From Oscillibacter sp. (GTDB lineage: Bacteria > Bacillota > Clostridia > Oscillospirales > Oscillospiraceae), in the NCBI GenBank assembly GCA_017447005.1, contig JAFSOM010000191.1:1-5736 (forward strand): 5,736 nucleotides of DNA, written 5' to 3'. Each line of letters begins with the position of its first letter. The stretch's first letter is position 1. The notes below the pieces were generated by a model. It was not told where the DNA came from. It ran no database searches and saw nothing but the letters and a program-made list of their open reading frames with translations. Below, one piece after another: positions 1 to 5,398 of the stretch. Made by a program: the position numbers and the translations under genes.

Positions 1-1
1 A

Positions 2-103
2 TTTTTCACCTCTTTGGCCTCTTGCCCCCAAATCGGAAAAAACGCCGTCTCTCTTCTCAACTACATGAAATCTCTGGCTTTCGCTTCCCTTAAGACCGCG
101 TAA
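2..103 (+). CDS. Possible 3' end of an upstream gene (partial, unidentified; perhaps a transposase tail)
   Basis: An open frame runs in from the left edge and ends at a TAA at 101-103, giving 33 residues with the look of a protein C-terminus (FFTSLASCPQIGKNAVSLLN, then YMKSLAFASLKTA). The pattern of a short helix, a Cys, a Gly-Lys-Asn turn and a second helix loosely recalls the C-terminal tail of IS66-type transposases. That resemblance is from memory and weak. The repeats just downstream would fit a mobile-element margin. Because only 33 codons are visible, it could also be a chance open frame. Confidence 0.3.
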   Translation, partial: FFTSLASCPQIGKNAVSLLNYMKSLAFASLKTA

Positions 104-165
104 AACTTGGAAACTGGTGTTTCAGTAAAAAGTCCTACAATTATTTTACACCGACGGGTACGGAT

Positions 166-205
166 TGCCCAAAGGTATGTGTGTAGCAATCATTGGCAAG
201 TTACG
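166..205 (+). repeat. Direct repeat, copy 1
   Basis: This 40-base unit starts TGCCCAAAGGTATGTGTGTA and ends TTGGCAAGTTACG. It recurs at 439-479 with one single-base gap and four substitutions. It lies just outside the left copy of the inverted GC-rich element. Its inner end, TTGGCAAGT (193-201), also occurs in inverted orientation at 412-420, so it shares sequence with the outer part of the inverted structure. Confidence 0.75.
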
Positions 206-210
206 CTTTT

Positions 211-392
211 CGCCCTCATCCGGCGCTACGCGCCACCTTCCCCCGGAACGGGGGAAGGGCAAACTTGAAAGCAAAATCGTTATCAGTATTCCTCATTCCG
301 GAAAGAATCAGCGAATTTCAGAGGCAAATGCTGTCAGATTTACCCTTCCCCCCGGAACGGGGGAAGGTAGCGCGCTGCGCCGGATGAGGGCG
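211..392. repeat. Inverted pair of a GC-rich intergenic repeat (arms 211-259 and 342-392)
   Basis: The left arm begins CGCCCTCATCCGGCGC and the right arm ends GCGCCGGATGAGGGCG. The arms are near-perfect inverted copies over about 50 bases. Each arm holds two smaller hairpins: GGCGC-tac-GCGCC at 222-234 (imperfect in the right copy), and a C-run/G-run pair, CTTCCCCC...GGGGGAAG, at 238-257 and its counterpart near 346-367. About 82 bases of non-repeated sequence separate the arms. The whole could fold into one long hairpin or a cruciform of smaller ones. It resembles dispersed short palindromic intergenic elements or a MITE. No transposase gene lies inside it, so any mobility would be in trans. 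Confidence 0.75.
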
Positions 393-438
393 AACTTCAT
401 GCGACTTTTTTACTTGCCAACGAAAACTTTACGTATAC

Positions 439-479
439 TGCCCAAAAGGTATGTGTATAGCAATCGCTGGCAAGTTGCG
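439..479 (+). repeat. Direct repeat, copy 2
   Basis: This is the second copy of the unit at 166-205, starting TGCCCAAAAGGTATGTGTAT and ending CTGGCAAGTTGCG. The two copies flank the inverted pair. At about 40 bases they are too long to be ordinary target-site duplications. They are better explained as part of the repeat unit itself, or as two tandem insertions of a related element. Confidence 0.7.
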
Positions 480-501
480 TGCAGTGGAACCCTTCCCTCT
501 G

Positions 502-528
502 TCCCCCGTCCCTTTCAGGGACGGGGGA
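502..528. repeat. Perfect 12-bp hairpin, 3-base loop
   Basis: TCCCCCGTCCCT (502-513), loop TTC, then AGGGACGGGGGA (517-528) form a fully paired GC-rich stem. Its C-run/G-run core resembles the inner hairpins of the repeat arms at 238-257 and 346-367, so it is probably a diverged relative. It lies about 105 bases past the hydrogenase stop codon on the minus strand. It could slow or protect the 3' end of that transcript, but no T-run follows it on either strand, so it is not a standard intrinsic terminator. Confidence 0.6.
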
Positions 529-632
529 ACGAAATCCGAAAAGTCCGGACTGAACGACGAACAGAGAGAACCGCTGTATCTTTGCGGCGTCCAGTATCTC
601 GCCTTTTGCGATGATGGAACGGCGGGAAAGTC

Positions 633-2093
633 TCAGATTTTTCGGGAGCGATAGGAAGTGTGCAGTAATGTTTCCGCGACGGTCGAACAGGGAGAAGACA
701 GATATTCGGCGTAAATTTCCGACAACGTGCGGTTGTTATGACTGGATTTTACCGCGCTGGACGCGTCGTACTGATACAAGCCCCTGTGCCGGACGCCCTC
801 ATCTCCGAACAGAATCGGCGTCCCGCCGCCGCCCGAACATCCGCCCCGGCAGGCCATCACTTCTATAAAATCATAAGGACAAGTCCCGTTGCGAATGTCC
901 TCAATCATGTCTTTCACGTTTGCGATTCCGTTCACGGCGCAGGCGCGGATTGTCTCCCCGTCAATCGTGACTTCGGCGGTTTTTACGCCGTCATTGCCCC
1001 GCAGGGACGTAAATTCAATCGTTGGCGGCTCCTGTCCGGTCAGCAGATAGTAAGCCGTGCGCATAGCCGCTTCGCATACGCCGCCCGTCGCGCCGAAAAT
1101 GCGTCCGGCGCCGCTGGTTCCGTCGAAAAGGCTGTCATATTCTCCGTCCGGCAGGGACGCGAGGTCGATTCCCTTGCTCATCAGCAGATTCTTAAACTCT
1201 GTCACGGTCAAAACGGCGTCAACGGCGCGGACGCCGTCCACAGTCATTTCCTCCCGCGCCCGCTCGTACTTCTTCGCCGTACAGGGCATAACCGCGACGT
1301 GAAAGATTTCCGACGCGCTCAGGCCCGTTTTTTCCGGAAGGTAACTTTTTATCAACGCGCCCAGCATTTCCATAGGCGATTTGCAGGAGGATAAATGCGG
1401 AATCATGTCCGGCGCGGTCAGTTCCACATAGTTGACCCATCCGGGACAGCAGGAAGTCATAAACGGTTTCTTTTCGCCCCTCTTAAAGCAGTTCACAAAT
1501 TCGGTCGCTTCCTCCATAATCGTAATGTCCGCGCCGAAATCGGTGGAAAAGGCCAGATTGCGCGGGCCGAGTTTCCGTACCGCCGACGCAATTTTCTTTG
1601 ACATATCCGCGCCCGTCAGTACGCGGAACTCTTCGCCTATAATATGCTGGGCCGACGGCGCGAACTGCCAGACAACGCGCTGATAGTTCGCGTTGTTCAG
1701 GGCGGCGTTGACTACGGAAAGAGCGTCCTTTACCGTAATGGCCCCGGACGGACAATGTCGGGCGCACTGTCCGCAACCGATACAGGCGCTCTCCGAAAGC
1801 GTCTCGGCGTACTTCAGCGCGGAAACGGGCTTGCCGTCCCTCACGGCGAGTTTCAGAATGTCAAGCCCCTGACGCCCGGAGCACATTTCCACGCATTTTC
1901 CGCAACCGATACATTTGGAAACGTCCCGCGCAATCGAAAAACTGGTCGTATCGACGCCCGACGCGCTTTCCGACGCCCGCGCCGTTTCGGGCGACAGAAA
2001 ATCCTTTCCGAAAACCGAAACCGCCGCCGCGCCAAACAGGGCGCATACGCCGCCGCGCAGAAATTCGCGCCGCGTTATCGTCTTTCCGCTCAT
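633..2093 (-). CDS. Tat-exported [FeFe]-hydrogenase with fused small-subunit domain
   Basis: This 486-residue enzyme catalyses reversible H2 oxidation/proton reduction at an H-cluster. The N-terminus carries a twin-arginine signal (TRREFLRGG, residues 7-15), a hydrophobic stretch (16-29) and a possible AxA cleavage site at 38-40. Two [4Fe-4S] motifs follow: C61/C64/C67/C71 and C104/C107/C110/C114. All three H-cluster signatures are intact: TSCCPGW (213-219), MPCTAKKYE (269-277) and EVMACRGGCSGGGGTP (411-426). The cluster ligands are C216, C271, C415 and C419. The proton path known from clostridial CpI is also conserved by alignment: E195, E198, C215 and S235. The tail (about 438-482, ending LLHTSY) matches the iron-hydrogenase small subunit, which is a separate chain in Desulfovibrio. 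The open frame continues upstream to 2507, but the ATG at 2093 is chosen because it starts the Tat signal, has AAGGGGG seven bases upstream (2101-2107) and overlaps the previous stop as ATGA. The natural electron partner is unknown; the preceding flavoprotein is the best candidate. Confidence 0.95.
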   Translation of the reverse strand: MSGKTITRREFLRGGVCALFGAAAVSVFGKDFLSPETARASESASGVDTTSFSIARDVSKCIGCGKCVEMCSGRQGLDILKLAVRDGKPVSALKYAETLSESACIGCGQCARHCPSGAITVKDALSVVNAALNNANYQRVVWQFAPSAQHIIGEEFRVLTGADMSKKIASAVRKLGPRNLAFSTDFGADITIMEEATEFVNCFKRGEKKPFMTSCCPGWVNYVELTAPDMIPHLSSCKSPMEMLGALIKSYLPEKTGLSASEIFHVAVMPCTAKKYERAREEMTVDGVRAVDAVLTVTEFKNLLMSKGIDLASLPDGEYDSLFDGTSGAGRIFGATGGVCEAAMRTAYYLLTGQEPPTIEFTSLRGNDGVKTAEVTIDGETIRACAVNGIANVKDMIEDIRNGTCPYDFIEVMACRGGCSGGGGTPILFGDEGVRHRGLYQYDASSAVKSSHNNRTLSEIYAEYLSSPCSTVAETLLHTSYRSRKI

Positions 2094-3400
2094 TTCAAGA
2101 CCCCCTTCCCGTACAGAATCTGGTCGGTTAAATTCGCAATGGAAAACGCGTCGTCTTGGATTGCGTCGGGCCACGTCAGCCCCGCGACGCTTTGGCTTGC
2201 CACGATTTCCCCCGCGAACGCTTCCAACGCTTCCGTATCGGATTCTTTTCCCGGAACGATTCGGATATTGGCAATCCGATTGTTTTTCACCGCTACTACG
2301 GGGTAAACTCTGGCGTAAAGGGAAATTCCCTCCGGCGCGTACAAATCGCCGCTTTCCTTGGTCGCGGCGCTCCGCGTTTTGAGCGCGTTTCTGACAGCGG
2401 CGTTGATTCCCGCTGTGGAAACCGTCGCGCCCGTGACCCCATCCGCGGATTGGAACGCGTCCGCTTTCATCTTCGCCTTGGCGATTCCCTTTGAGACGCT
2501 CCGCCATGCCACGGAATACAACACCTTATCGTTCGATGACATCGGCGTTTTCAACGTCCTGTCTTGAATTTCCGTCACGACGCCGTCTTTTACGGTCACG
2601 TCCACGTCTACCATATAGTTTAGGTATCCGGTTAGACAATGCGCGCTCCCGGAATATACGCCGTCGGCGATGGGCGCGGACGCCTCCCCGCTGGATTCCT
2701 CGTAAGGCTCCGGCGTATGCGTGAGCGCGTCCGCTACGGCGCGGGCGATAGCGTCGGAAGAGCAGGTCGCCCCCGTCACCGCGTCCGCCTCCGCGATATT
2801 CGCCGACTGTTTTGTGATGATGACGCCCGGTATCGTTTTCGCGGCGTCCGCAAGCAGTCCGGCGTTTACGTCGTTCGTCGGCGTTTGCGTGTTCAAGCGG
2901 TATCCGGCAATCTCCCGAATGTCCGCGATTTTTCCGTTGTCCGTCACGACTTTCAGGCGTACCGTGTAGTCCTCAAAGTCCGGGTAGTCCTCATTATAAA
3001 GGTCATAGCAAACCGCTGCGCCGCTATAGACAAGTTTCGCGAAAGCGGCGCCTTGCCTCACGCGCACGGCGTCCCGCAGGGGACGGAACGCGCTATCCAG
3101 ACAGAACAGCGCGATTTCCGCGCCGCTGTCCGGGAAGTCGTATGTTAGCGGCGCGTGAAAGGACGCGGCCTTGAACTGTCCGTTTTCGTAAACCGCGACG
3201 CATACAATTTCCGCCTCAGACCGCGCCGCGACCGTATGCGCGCCCTTGGAAATTTCGGCGTATTCCGACGCCTGTTTCCCGTCAATCAAAATGACGGCGT
3301 CTCCGTCCGCGGCGGAAACGGGCAGGGCTGTCACGTGGGAAAGCGTCGCTACGAGCAGACAAACAAGCGCCGCTATGTAAAAAACGCGTCTCATATTCAT
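2090..3400 (-). CDS. Secreted FMN-binding-domain protein with two covalent-flavin motifs
   Basis: This 436-residue protein begins with a Sec signal peptide: MNMRR, a hydrophobic core (6-26) and a likely cut after VSA at residue 30. There is no lipobox and no later membrane helix. After an N-terminal region (31-115) come two FMN_bind domains of the RnfG/NqrC type, about 120-227 and 245-341. Each ends in the flavinylation motif: DAVTGAT (206-212, Thr212) and DGVTGAT (320-326, Thr326). In this family ApbE attaches FMN through a phosphoester to the final Thr. A third, degenerate copy at about 358-433 keeps the fold pattern but has no TGAT. Segments 228-244 and 342-357 look like flexible linkers. 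The protein is therefore likely a two-flavin extracytosolic electron carrier. It is the first gene of the operon and is translationally coupled to the hydrogenase, which suggests direct electron exchange (inference). The start could be 3400 or 3394: AAAGGAG at 3404-3410 is 3 bases from the first ATG and 9 from the second, so 3394 is at least as likely. Confidence 0.9.
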   Translation of the reverse strand: MNMRRVFYIAALVCLLVATLSHVTALPVSAADGDAVILIDGKQASEYAEISKGAHTVAARSEAEIVCVAVYENGQFKAASFHAPLTYDFPDSGAEIALFCLDSAFRPLRDAVRVRQGAAFAKLVYSGAAVCYDLYNEDYPDFEDYTVRLKVVTDNGKIADIREIAGYRLNTQTPTNDVNAGLLADAAKTIPGVIITKQSANIAEADAVTGATCSSDAIARAVADALTHTPEPYEESSGEASAPIADGVYSGSAHCLTGYLNYMVDVDVTVKDGVVTEIQDRTLKTPMSSNDKVLYSVAWRSVSKGIAKAKMKADAFQSADGVTGATVSTAGINAAVRNALKTRSAATKESGDLYAPEGISLYARVYPVVAVKNNRIANIRIVPGKESDTEALEAFAGEIVASQSVAGLTWPDAIQDDAFSIANLTDQILYGKGVLK

Positions 3401-3403
3401 TCG

Positions 3404-3410
3404 CTCCTTT
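3404..3410 (-). promoter_or_regulatory. Ribosome-binding site that bears on the flavoprotein start
   Basis: On the minus strand this reads AAAGGAG. It is 3 bases before the ATG at 3400 and 9 bases before the in-frame ATG at 3394. The second spacing is closer to the usual optimum, so the first two residues may not be translated. Confidence 0.7.
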
Positions 3411-3422
3411 TCGGGTTATGAG

Positions 3423-3444
3423 AGTTAGTTTAATAAAACTAACT
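3423..3444. promoter_or_regulatory. 22-bp palindrome, likely repressor operator
   Basis: AGTTAGTTT (3423-3431), four central bases AATA, then AAACTAACT (3436-3444) form perfect 9-bp arms. The -10 box of the leftward promoter ends at 3450, so the predicted transcription start (about 3443) falls at the palindrome's edge. A bound protein would cover the start site. Length and symmetry suit a TetR-family dimer, and a TetR gene diverges from this region. Which protein binds is inferred. In RNA the same arms could form a hairpin at the extreme 5' end of the transcript. Confidence 0.7.
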
Positions 3445-3449
3445 AGCGC

Positions 3450-3478
3450 ATTATACCCGGAAACGCTTTACCTGTCAA
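3450..3478 (-). promoter_or_regulatory. Consensus sigma70 promoter of the flavoprotein-hydrogenase operon
   Basis: On the minus strand this is TTGACA (3478-3473), a 17-base spacer, then TATAAT (3455-3450): a perfect match to both boxes with optimal spacing. It would give a 5' leader of about 43 bases before the ATG at 3400. A promoter this strong next to a palindrome implies that the operon is held down by a repressor and strongly expressed when released. Confidence 0.88.
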
Positions 3479-3585
3479 GGAAAATTTCGCAACGGAGAGC
3501 GCGATAAAACGCCGCGTCGCTATCCCTAAAAAAGCGTCCTCCCTTTGGGAGTTTTGCGAGAGCGTCAAAAATTTTATGGGAGCTA

Positions 3586-3614
3586 TTGACACAGTGTAAA
3601 AAATTGTGTATACT
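3586..3614 (+). promoter_or_regulatory. Sigma70 promoter of the tetR gene (and probably cbiM-cbiQ)
   Basis: TTGACA (3586-3591), a 17-base spacer, then TATACT (3609-3614): one mismatch from consensus overall. The predicted start is near 3621, about 47 bases before the regulator's ATG. It is the only good promoter seen upstream of the rightward genes, so it probably drives all of them. Confidence 0.8.
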
Positions 3615-3618
3615 CCGC

Positions 3619-3646
3619 TCTGACAGATTGCTGACATATCGTCAGA
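3619..3646. promoter_or_regulatory. Inverted repeat at the tetR transcription start, possible autoregulatory operator
   Basis: TCTGAC (3619-3624) pairs with GTCAGA (3641-3646) across 16 bases. A nested CTGAC (3631-3635) pairs with the same right arm across 5 bases, so CTGACA occurs twice in direct orientation. The span covers the predicted start of the tetR transcript. The sequence differs from the palindrome at 3423-3444, so the two sites may not bind the same protein. It could also simply be a 5' leader hairpin. Confidence 0.4.
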
Positions 3647-3650
3647 TACG

Positions 3651-3657
3651 GGAGGAG
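3651..3657 (+). promoter_or_regulatory. Ribosome-binding site of the tetR gene
   Basis: GGAGGAG lies 10 bases before the ATG at 3668. It is a strong Shine-Dalgarno match and supports that start. Confidence 0.75.
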
Positions 3658-3667
3658 AACAACGCAT

Positions 3668-4297
3668 ATGCCAAAAGGTTCGCCGGAACTGACCGCCGCG
3701 AGAAAAGAGGAGATAATCGCCGCTTGCGAAAAGCTCTATCAGTCCATGAGCTTTAAGGAAATTACCATTCAGGAGATTGCGAAATTCACCTCTTTTACGC
3801 GTCCGTCGATTTACAACTACTTTGAGACGAAAGAGGAAATCTTTCTGGCCCTGTTGCAAAAGGAATACGAACGCTGGACAGCCGATTTGGAAGAGGTCAT
3901 AGCCGGAACGGGACGGATGACCCGGGACGAAACCGCGCAGGCGTTGGCCCATTCTCTGGAACGCCGGACACAGCTTTTGAAACTGATGAGCATGAATCAT
4001 TTTGACATGGAGGCCAACAGCCGGATGGAGCAGCTCACGGAGTTCAAAACAGCGTTCGGCGGGTCGATGAAAGCGGTGGAGCGTCTTCTGCAAAAGTTCT
4101 GTCCGGAAATGCGTTTGGAGAACAGACGGAACTTTATCTACGCCTTTTTTCCGTTCATCTATGGGATTTATCCCTATTGCGTAGTAACGGAACAGCAGAG
4201 GGCGGCCATGGACGCGGCGGACGTGGAATACGTCTACTACAGCATTTACGAATTGGCCTACCCCTGCGCGAAAAAACTTCTGGAAGCGGAACGGTAA
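3668..4297 (+). CDS. TetR/AcrR-family transcriptional regulator
   Basis: This 209-residue protein has typical TetR length. The DNA-binding domain fills residues 10-60, with the helix-turn-helix at about 33-52 (TIQEIAKFTSFTRPSIYNYF) followed by the usual TKEEIF helix. The rest (about 65-209) is an all-helical ligand-binding and dimerisation domain rich in aromatic residues around 135-160 (YAFFPFIYGIYPY), which could line a pocket for a hydrophobic or aromatic ligand. The ligand cannot be read from sequence. The gene diverges from the flavoprotein-hydrogenase operon across 267 bases containing both promoters and two palindromes, the standard arrangement for a local repressor. It is followed after 75 bases by the metal-transport genes with no visible terminator, so it probably shares their transcript. 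Control of the hydrogenase operon is inferred from position. Confidence 0.92.
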   Translation: MPKGSPELTAARKEEIIAACEKLYQSMSFKEITIQEIAKFTSFTRPSIYNYFETKEEIFLALLQKEYERWTADLEEVIAGTGRMTRDETAQALAHSLERRTQLLKLMSMNHFDMEANSRMEQLTEFKTAFGGSMKAVERLLQKFCPEMRLENRRNFIYAFFPFIYGIYPYCVVTEQQRAAMDAADVEYVYYSIYELAYPCAKKLLEAER

Positions 4298-4357
4298 CGC
4301 CTCTACGCTATGCGTGCGGACAGCGAACGGAAAAAATAATGGAACTATGGAAAACAT

Positions 4358-4365
4358 AAGGGGGA
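4358..4365 (+). promoter_or_regulatory. Ribosome-binding site of the cbiM-like gene
   Basis: AAGGGGGA ends seven bases before the ATG at 4373. The hydrogenase gene has the same AAGGGGG core at the same spacing. The 75-base gap after tetR shows no promoter and no terminator, and is too short for a cobalamin riboswitch. Confidence 0.7.
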
Positions 4366-4372
4366 ATTTTCA

Positions 4373-5398
4373 ATGCACATGTCAGACGCGCTGATTTCTC
4401 CGGCGGTAGCCGGAACCATGTACGCCTGCTCCGCTGTGGCGGCGGCGCGTTCCGTGAAAAAGATTCGCATGGAGGACAATCCGCGCCTGCCTTCCGCGAT
4501 GGGCGTCATGGGGGCGTTCGTCTTCGCCGCGCAGATGATTAACTTTACCATTCCCGGCACGGGTTCTTCCGGTCACTTGTGCGGCGGTATGCTGTTGTCG
4601 GCCATGCTGGGGCCTTGCGCGGCGTTCCTGACGATGATTGCGATTCTGCTGATACAGTGTCTGGCATTCGCCGACGGCGGACTGCTGGCGCTGGGGTGCA
4701 ATGTCTGGAATATGGCGGCCTACGGCTGTTTTGTCGGAGGGCTTGTCGTCTGGCCCATGTTCACGCGGCGCGGCCTTACGCGGAAACGAATCGTTGCGGC
4801 GTCCGTACTGGGAAGCGTCCTTTCATTACAGTTGGGCGCGTTCTCCGTGACGCTGGAAACCGCGCTTTCCGGCGTGACGGAACTGCCGTTCGCGGTCTTT
4901 CTGGCGTTCATGCCGCCCATTCACCTCGCCATTGGACTGGCGGAGGGCGCCATTACCGCCGCCGTGCTGATATTCGTCTATGAGGCGCGGCCCGAACTTC
5001 TCTGGACGGGCGCGGAAAGCGGGACGGCGTCGGAAAGCCGGGGGCGGTTGTCCCGGAAAGGCGCGTTAGGGGCGCTGTTGGCGGCGGCGGTCGTGACGGC
5101 GGGCGGATTATCTTTGCTGGCGTCGGCCTTCCCGGACGGCTTGGAATGGAGCGTGGAGCGTCTGACGGGTTCGACGGAACTGGAAGCGGTCGGAAACGCG
5201 GCGGCTGTGGCGGAACGGATTCAAAGCGCGACGGCGTTTCTGCCGGATTACGCCTTTCCAAATTCGGAATCGGCGCTTGGAACCACGGTCAGCGGCTTGA
5301 CGGGCGGCGCGATTGTTATCGCCGTATGCCTCGCCGCCGGGTACGCTCTGCGGGCGTTCCGGCACAGACGGCGCGGGACGGAAGGCGCGAATCCGTGA
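4373..5398 (+). CDS. cbiM: ECF-type cobalt/nickel permease, CbiM/NikM fused to a CbiN-like PDGLE domain
   Basis: This 341-residue membrane protein is the substrate-binding (S) component of an energy-coupling-factor importer. The N-terminus MHMSDALISPAVAG is the family hallmark. In the NikM structure the metal is held by the N-terminal Met amine, His2 and a His near 67, which here is His68 in SSGHLCGG. Another conserved stretch is PPIHLAIGLAEG (181-192). About six membrane segments span residues 10-205. After a polar linker (207-230) a helix (231-253) leads to PDGLEWS (254-260), the signature of the CbiN/NikN accessory subunit, and a last helix at about 309-328. So the M and N components are one polypeptide, longer than CbiM alone (about 220-250). 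The start is set by the MH motif, which must be the true N-terminus for metal binding. Cobalt versus nickel cannot be decided from sequence; the gene symbol denotes the family only. Confidence 0.9.
   Translation: MHMSDALISPAVAGTMYACSAVAAARSVKKIRMEDNPRLPSAMGVMGAFVFAAQMINFTIPGTGSSGHLCGGMLLSAMLGPCAAFLTMIAILLIQCLAFADGGLLALGCNVWNMAAYGCFVGGLVVWPMFTRRGLTRKRIVAASVLGSVLSLQLGAFSVTLETALSGVTELPFAVFLAFMPPIHLAIGLAEGAITAAVLIFVYEARPELLWTGAESGTASESRGRLSRKGALGALLAAAVVTAGGLSLLASAFPDGLEWSVERLTGSTELEAVGNAAAVAERIQSATAFLPDYAFPNSESALGTTVSGLTGGAIVIAVCLAAGYALRAFRHRRRGTEGANP

Larger units (their letters stand above)
104..632. other. Gene-free repeat-rich intergenic region
   Basis: I find no convincing coding sequence here. 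The open frames that exist run through the repeats and hairpins, have no good ribosome-binding site and give low-complexity Arg/Pro-rich products. The region holds two direct repeats, two inverted copies of a GC-rich element and one perfect hairpin (listed separately). Between the last hairpin and the hydrogenase stop codon (529-632) I see only a 10-bp palindrome (AGTCCGGACT, 542-551). No GC-stem-plus-U-tract terminator is visible for the leftward operon that ends at 633. Confidence 0.6.

Noticed and set aside
166..479. CRISPR array
   Set aside because: There are only two copies of each repeat, in mixed orientation, with no regularly sized spacers and no cas genes.
165..614. 149-residue frame through the repeat region
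   Set aside because: It is made mostly of the inverted and direct repeats and the hairpin, is Arg/Pro-rich, and no protein domain is recognisable.
738..1394. Long plus-strand frame (218 residues) opposite the hydrogenase
   Set aside because: It is a shadow of the GC-rich hydrogenase gene with no family motif and no ribosome-binding site.
1644..2306. Long plus-strand frame (220 residues) opposite the hydrogenase/flavoprotein junction
   Set aside because: Arg-rich composition and the intact genes on the other strand mark it as a shadow.
2094..2507. N-terminal extension of the hydrogenase frame by 138 residues (start at 2507)
   Set aside because: The extension overlaps the well-supported flavoprotein gene in another frame, is low-complexity and rich in Arg/Gly, and would bury the Tat signal. 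The ATG at 2093 has a good ribosome-binding site and an ATGA overlap.
3539..3555. CTCCC-TTT-GGGAG followed by TTTT, a possible terminator between the divergent promoters
   Set aside because: A 5-bp stem with only four T residues is too weak, and it lies upstream of both promoters, where no transcript needs ending.
3443..4357. 304-residue open frame antisense to the TetR gene
   Set aside because: The plus strand of the same region encodes a clear TetR protein with its own promoter and ribosome-binding site; the antisense product shows no recognisable domain and also runs over the promoter region.
4339..4359. Six-codon leader peptide (MELWKT) just before the cbiM-like gene
   Set aside because: It has no adequate ribosome-binding site and no attenuator-like hairpins nearby; a frame this short is expected by chance.
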